Source of the DNA: Dehalococcoidia bacterium
GTDB lineage: Bacteria; Chloroflexota; Dehalococcoidia; SM23-28-2
NCBI GenBank assembly: GCA_022866185.1
Contig: JALHUG010000007.1
Coordinates: forward strand, 1 to 8,695
Direction of reading: 5' to 3'
DNA: 8,695 bases
Shown here: in pieces, positions 5,991 to 8,695 of the stretch
Layout of the letters: each line of letters starts with the position of its first letter
Position numbering within the stretch: the first letter of the stretch is position 1
The notes under the pieces: generated by a model
Database searches by the model: none
Told to the model about the DNA's origin: nothing
Seen by the model: only the letters and a program-made list of their open reading frames with translations
Program-made: the position numbers and the translations under genes

Positions 5991-6521
5991 TCAGCACTTG
6001 AACGAGCCGGATACCGCCTCTCCCTCAATCGTAGTCCCGACGAACTCACCCCCCTTGAGGTCGGCGTCCACAGTCACCTTGTTTCCCTCACTGCCCATCA
6101 TGCTGAAGCTGATGCCGCCAGATGTACCGGTCACGGCGACGATTTCTTTGCCGGTAAACACGCCGCCGCCCTTGGCGGACCCTACGCCTTCTTCGCCGGT
6201 CGGAGTCCCGACGACCAGCCCGAAATACTCGTCACCGCCCGGTTGGCCTATGTTCACTGCCAGCCAGACGTCATCGGGACCCGTGTCGCATCTCCCGTTC
6301 TTGAATGTGAGGCTCTGGTCGCCGACGGTCACACTGGCTGTGGCGCTGCCTGAGAATGTGGGAGCCGACGGCGTAATCTCGGCAGCTTGTGTGGGGGTTC
6401 CTGTGGTCGGACTCGCCGGCGTTTGCGTTGCTTTCTCCTCGCCGCCGCCACCACAGGCGGCAAAGGCGACGAAGAGTAGCGGGAGGACGACCAACGTCAA
6501 GAGTATCCGTGTTTGTGACAT
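5991..6521 (-). CDS. Putative lipoprotein, copy 2 of a tandem pair
   Basis: A 176-residue paralog of the lipoprotein encoded just downstream. The signal peptide is almost identical (MSQTRI and the same hydrophobic run, FAAC with C23), followed by four Gly, a shorter Thr/Pro linker (about residues 28-55) and the same beta-rich domain: TVGDQSLTFKNGRCD, VWLAVNIGQ, GGGVFTGKEI, KVTVDADLKGGEFVG, ending GSFKC. C78 and the terminal C176 match the conserved pair of copy 1. The ribosome binding site AGGAGGT lies 5 bases before the ATG, exactly as in copy 1. It is the promoter-proximal gene of the pair, with a good promoter about 70 bases upstream. Function unknown; the cell-envelope location is inferred from the lipobox. 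Confidence 0.87.
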   Translation of the reverse strand: MSQTRILLTLVVLPLLFVAFAACGGGGEEKATQTPASPTTGTPTQAAEITPSAPTFSGSATASVTVGDQSLTFKNGRCDTGPDDVWLAVNIGQPGGDEYFGLVVGTPTGEEGVGSAKGGGVFTGKEIVAVTGTSGGISFSMMGSEGNKVTVDADLKGGEFVGTTIEGEAVSGSFKC

Positions 6522-6593
6522 TCAGTACCTCCTTCGGGACTGCCTAGGTGAATTCGGTGGGCTGAGACGGGTGCCCCACGCCAAACAAGGCCC

Positions 6594-6621
6594 ATTATAC
6601 GTGCAACTTGGCACCCGTCAA
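6594..6621 (-). promoter_or_regulatory. Promoter of the lipoprotein pair
   Basis: On the minus strand TTGACG (6621-6616) and a perfect TATAAT (6599-6594) are separated by 16 bases. The expected start near 6587 gives a leader of about 65 bases before copy 2. No comparable promoter is seen between the two copies. It is divergent from the ssrA promoter, with about 35 bases between the two -35/-10 regions. Confidence 0.75.
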
Positions 6622-6655
6622 ACACCTGCCGGTGCTCAACGGGTGGTTGCGCTCA

Positions 6656-6664
6656 TGGTATAAT
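6656..6664 (+). promoter_or_regulatory. Extended -10 promoter of ssrA
   Basis: TGGTATAAT: a perfect TATAAT (6659-6664) with the TGn extension. No convincing -35 is present at 16-18 bases, which an extended -10 can tolerate. The expected start near 6671 gives about 19 bases of 5' leader, to be removed by RNase P before the mature tmRNA at 6690. Confidence 0.65.
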
Positions 6665-6779
6665 AAGGTAGGTTCGCCGGATCCGTGTTGGGGACGAAAG
6701 GGTTCGACAGGGAAGGTTGAATCTGGATTGCAGGCCGAGGTAGCCATCGCCCTCGTAAAACAGGTGGCAAAAAGTAACT

Positions 6780-6809
6780 GGCGAATCTGAGTTCGCACTG
6801 GCTGCCTAA
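6780..6809 (+). other. tmRNA tag reading frame, GESEFALAA
   Basis: After AGTAACT, translation is expected to resume at GGC (6780-6782), giving G-E-S-E-F-A-L-A-A and a TAA stop. The ALAA end is the usual degradation signal. A Gly resume codon is uncommon (Ala is usual), but I recall a Gly-initiated tag of similar shape in Dehalococcoides. The alternative frame starting at GCA (6768) would give AKSNWRI and lacks the conserved tail. Confidence 0.85.
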
Positions 6810-6975
6810 TCTAGGCAGGCCACGTCGACCTTGACCTCTCCTCGATGGGTTGGGGATCGGCGTCATAATGTCGAGGTGCGGCAGCTCCGACGCCGATGAG
6901 GGTTGTCAAAGAGACATCGGCTGGCCCGGCGCCACTCCGTCGGCGGAGGTACGGCGGGCGAGATCAAAACGCCGA

Positions 6976-8499
6976 CTAAGCCTGTAGGATATTCAGGGTG
7001 GCCTTCTTCTGGACGGGGAGTTCGATTCTCCCCCGTCTCCACCAAGTCCATAGCTCGGGCTGGTTCGCGACGTCTGCAGGAAGCAGGACGCACGCGGACC
7101 GGCCCGATTGCTCTAGTGCCCCCTCCAGTAGCGACCGAAACGCCGGCGCCGGCGTGATAGCTCCGATGCGCCGGCTCTCGATGTCGATGTAGACCCGCTC
7201 GACGAGCGGAGAGATGAGTCGCCGCTGCTCTTCAGCGGTGGCCTCGTCCCAGAGGGCTCCCAGGTTGCTGAAGAGTGCGGCCGCCTCACCTACAGTCGGA
7301 AGACATGCAGGCTGGGCTGCGTGGATGCGCCCATCGATCTGCGCGAGCCGCGCCGTGTACTCCGCCTCGCTGAAGGCCCCATCGGCATAGGCGCGGGGGA
7401 GCCGGCGCCGTTGTTCAAGCAGCCCCGACAGATCCACAATTTGCCCACGCGCCGCCGCGAGCCGCACCATCCGCTCACGCCAGTCCTCGGGAAGCATGAG
7501 GGCGCGCACGATGTCGCCGATCTGGCGGTCGATGCTACGGACCACCAGGGTGCGGTTGTTGGTGTCGCAGTCGAAGGAATGGCGCTCTCGATACATGGGC
7601 GAGCCCCGAGGCGACCGATCGGAATGCAGCGGCCTCCCACAGCGGAGGCAGCTGATCATCCCCTGTAGGACACCCCTTGCTCCGTGGACATCTCGCCGGA
7701 AGGCGCGGCGCTGTCGGCGCGCCTGCAGGTACAGCTCTTCCGGCACGATGGCTTTGTGTTTGCCTGGATGCTCCTCTCCTTGGTAGGTGACGACGCCGCA
7801 GTAGAAGCGCGTATTGAGCATGTCCTTGACGGCGTGGGCCGTGAACCTGCGCCCCTTACGGGTTCGGAAACCGCGGGCGCCTAGCGATGCAGCGATCTCA
7901 CCATTGGAGGTGCCGTTGGCACGGCGCAAGAAGACCTCCCGCACGGCCTCGTCCTCGCGCGGCTCAACCTGAGGCACGCCGCCGGGGTCTGGCGTGACGT
8001 AGCCGAAGGGGACGGGACCCACGGGTAGGCCCAAGTCGGCACGGTAGCGCTGAGCCTTACTCACGTGCAGGGCTAGTTGGTCGGAGAAGAACTCCGCCAC
8101 ACCGCCCAGCATTGTCAGCATCAGCTTGCCAGCGGGTGTGGTGAAATCGAACCCCTCGGTCACACTCATGAACCCCACCCGGGCCTCGCCCAGCCGTTGG
8201 AGCGCCTGCCTTTGGACACCCACGTTGCGTGCCCAGCGGTCGATCATGTGGACGACCACGATGTCGAACAGCCCGAGCTCGGCGTCGGCAAGAAGTGCGA
8301 CCAGTTGCGGGCGCTTGTCGATGCGCTCGCTGCGTGCGGTCAGGCCGTCCTCGGAGTAGACGCGCACCAGCTCATGTCCATGGCGGGTGCACCAGCGTTG
8401 GATGTCGGCGCGTTGCGCGTCCAGTGAGTGAGTCTCCACCTGGCTTGGGTCGGAGACCCGAATGTAGGCGGCTGCCCGTGACTGTTGTTTCCCCTTCAC
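6976..8499 (-). CDS. Large serine recombinase (site-specific integrase/resolvase family)
   Basis: A 507-residue DNA recombinase expected to integrate and excise a mobile element. The N-terminal resolvase domain (about residues 8-150) has AAAYIRVS with nucleophile S16, DRWARN, and TPAGKLMLTMLGGVAEF. The Recombinase domain (about 165-275) begins GLPVGPVPFGY. A zinc-ribbon-like segment has C284, C287, H307 and C311, one position differing from the usual four-Cys ribbon. A helical, Arg/Glu-rich region follows (about 335-420). The start is GTG (8499-8497) behind AGGAAAGGG, and its first bases overlap the stop of the upstream small ORF (GTGA). The gene ends inside ssrA: the last 22 residues, beginning WWRRGR, and the TAG stop are antisense to the tmRNA 3' end. 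The family body therefore ends at about residue 485 and the tail is probably acquired by insertion. Confidence 0.92.
   Translation of the reverse strand: MKGKQQSRAAAYIRVSDPSQVETHSLDAQRADIQRWCTRHGHELVRVYSEDGLTARSERIDKRPQLVALLADAELGLFDIVVVHMIDRWARNVGVQRQALQRLGEARVGFMSVTEGFDFTTPAGKLMLTMLGGVAEFFSDQLALHVSKAQRYRADLGLPVGPVPFGYVTPDPGGVPQVEPREDEAVREVFLRRANGTSNGEIAASLGARGFRTRKGRRFTAHAVKDMLNTRFYCGVVTYQGEEHPGKHKAIVPEELYLQARRQRRAFRRDVHGARGVLQGMISCLRCGRPLHSDRSPRGSPMYRERHSFDCDTNNRTLVVRSIDRQIGDIVRALMLPEDWRERMVRLAAARGQIVDLSGLLEQRRRLPRAYADGAFSEAEYTARLAQIDGRIHAAQPACLPTVGEAAALFSNLGALWDEATAEEQRRLISPLVERVYIDIESRRIGAITPAPAFRSLLEGALEQSGRSACVLLPADVANQPELWTWWRRGRIELPVQKKATLNILQA
7016..7044. other. Candidate attachment site (attL) in the ssrA 3' end
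   Basis: The T arm, acceptor strand and CCA of ssrA lie at the junction with the recombinase gene. The 3' ends of tRNA and tmRNA genes are frequent integration targets, and the recombinase orientation and proximity fit. The exact core cannot be set from one side; no second copy of this sequence is visible in the window, so attR would lie beyond the right edge. Confidence 0.45.
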
Positions 8500-8695
8500 T
8501 CTTGCCCTTTCCTGCGCATTAGGATCGCCCTACCCACTTCCGCCCACTCTCGGCACAGGTGATCAAGCATGACGGTCGTTATGCCCACTTCAGCCGAGAC
8601 CGCGAGGGTGCGCAACTGGATTGGGGGCTTCCCTAATCCGCGCCTCGGTTCCCCACCGTACATTCGCTCTACTGCCGCCGAGTTATCCAGTCCCA
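8496..8695 (-). CDS. Small ORF upstream of the recombinase, 5' end outside window
   Basis: At least 65 residues are open from the right edge to a TGA at 8498-8496, which overlaps the recombinase GTG by 4 bases (GTGA). The visible protein includes PPIQLRTLAVSAEVGITTVM, DHLCREWAEVGRAILMRRK and a basic end. The LRTLAVSAEVGITT segment could be a helix-turn-helix (weak, by eye). The overlap suggests translational coupling, so it is probably an accessory or regulatory partner of the recombinase. I do not recognise a family. Confidence 0.6.
   Translation of the reverse strand, partial: GLDNSAAVERMYGGEPRRGLGKPPIQLRTLAVSAEVGITTVMLDHLCREWAEVGRAILMRRKGQE

Larger units (their letters stand above)
6690..7044 (+). 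ncRNA. ssrA: tmRNA (SsrA), one-piece
   Basis: The transfer-messenger RNA that, with SmpB, frees stalled ribosomes and tags the nascent chain. The 5' GGGGACG (6690-6696) pairs with CGTCTCC (7034-7040, one G-U), followed by discriminator A and an encoded CCA (7042-7044). The T arm is GGGAG, loop TTCGATT, CTCCC (7016-7032), with one extra G-C pair possible between T stem and acceptor. The GGGTTCGACAGG near the 5' end is typical. The upstream pseudoknot region (about 6733-6770, with AGGCCGAGG and CCTCGTAAAA) precedes the tag. The stop codon lies in hairpin CTGCCTA-ATC-TAGGCAG (6802-6818), the usual helix 5. The 3' terminal 69 bases are shared, in antisense, with the recombinase reading frame. No terminator hairpin follows directly, as expected if an insertion at the 3' end has displaced it. 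Confidence 0.96.

Noticed and set aside
5730..6663. Two plus-strand open frames (5730-6353 and 5980-6663) opposite the lipoproteins
   Set aside because: The minus-strand lipoproteins have matching signal peptides, strong ribosome binding sites, a promoter and paralogous conservation; the plus-strand frames have none of these.
6768..6791. Alternative tmRNA tag AKSNWRI starting at GCA
   Set aside because: It ends without the conserved hydrophobic ALAA tail, whereas the GGC frame ends exactly with ALAA and TAA inside the helix-5 hairpin.
7290..8427. Several other-frame open frames across the recombinase gene
   Set aside because: Shadows of the serine recombinase, which has the full motif set and correct length.

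Overview
The window reads as a chromosomal stretch from a GC-rich bacterium, most likely a member of the Chloroflexota and perhaps near Dehalococcoidia. This is inference. It rests on the lipoprotein style (a short signal peptide, then Cys-Gly-Gly-Gly and a Thr/Pro/Ala-rich linker), on a tmRNA tag of the form GESEFALAA that resembles the Gly-initiated Dehalococcoides tag as I remember it, and on general codon character. No rRNA or other taxonomic marker is present.

Left part (1-2234, + strand): the C-terminal GTPase half of HflX runs in from the left edge. It is followed by a compact arsenic module: an ArsR-type repressor with its own near-consensus and probably leaderless promoter, then ArsM, an arsenite S-adenosylmethyltransferase, behind a strong ribosome binding site. 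The following gene-free stretch holds a conspicuous set of nested hairpins, including a 20-bp imperfect inverted-repeat pair that encloses two perfect stem-loops.

Middle part (2235-5291): a minus-strand pair encodes a PTPS/QueD-family pterin enzyme and an unrecognised Cys-rich, probably zinc-binding protein. Divergently on the plus strand lie a membrane-anchored S41 carboxyl-terminal processing protease (CtpA) and SmpB, 19 bases apart and probably one operon.

Right-middle part (5362-7044): two tandem paralogous lipoproteins on the minus strand have their own promoter. It is divergent from an extended -10 promoter for ssrA, the 355-base tmRNA with an encoded CCA end. SmpB and tmRNA act together to rescue stalled ribosomes. 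The tag ends in ALAA, the kind of tail recognised by ClpXP and by tail-specific proteases, so tagging, its protein partner and a tail-specific protease all lie within about 3.5 kb.

Right end (7045-8695, minus strand): a large serine recombinase abuts the 3' end of ssrA. Its reading frame continues through the last 69 bases of the tmRNA gene in antisense, so its final 22 residues are encoded by antisense tmRNA sequence. Upstream it overlaps by 4 bases (GTGA) a small ORF that runs off the right edge. This looks like the left boundary of an integrated element with ssrA as its target; the other end lies outside the window.
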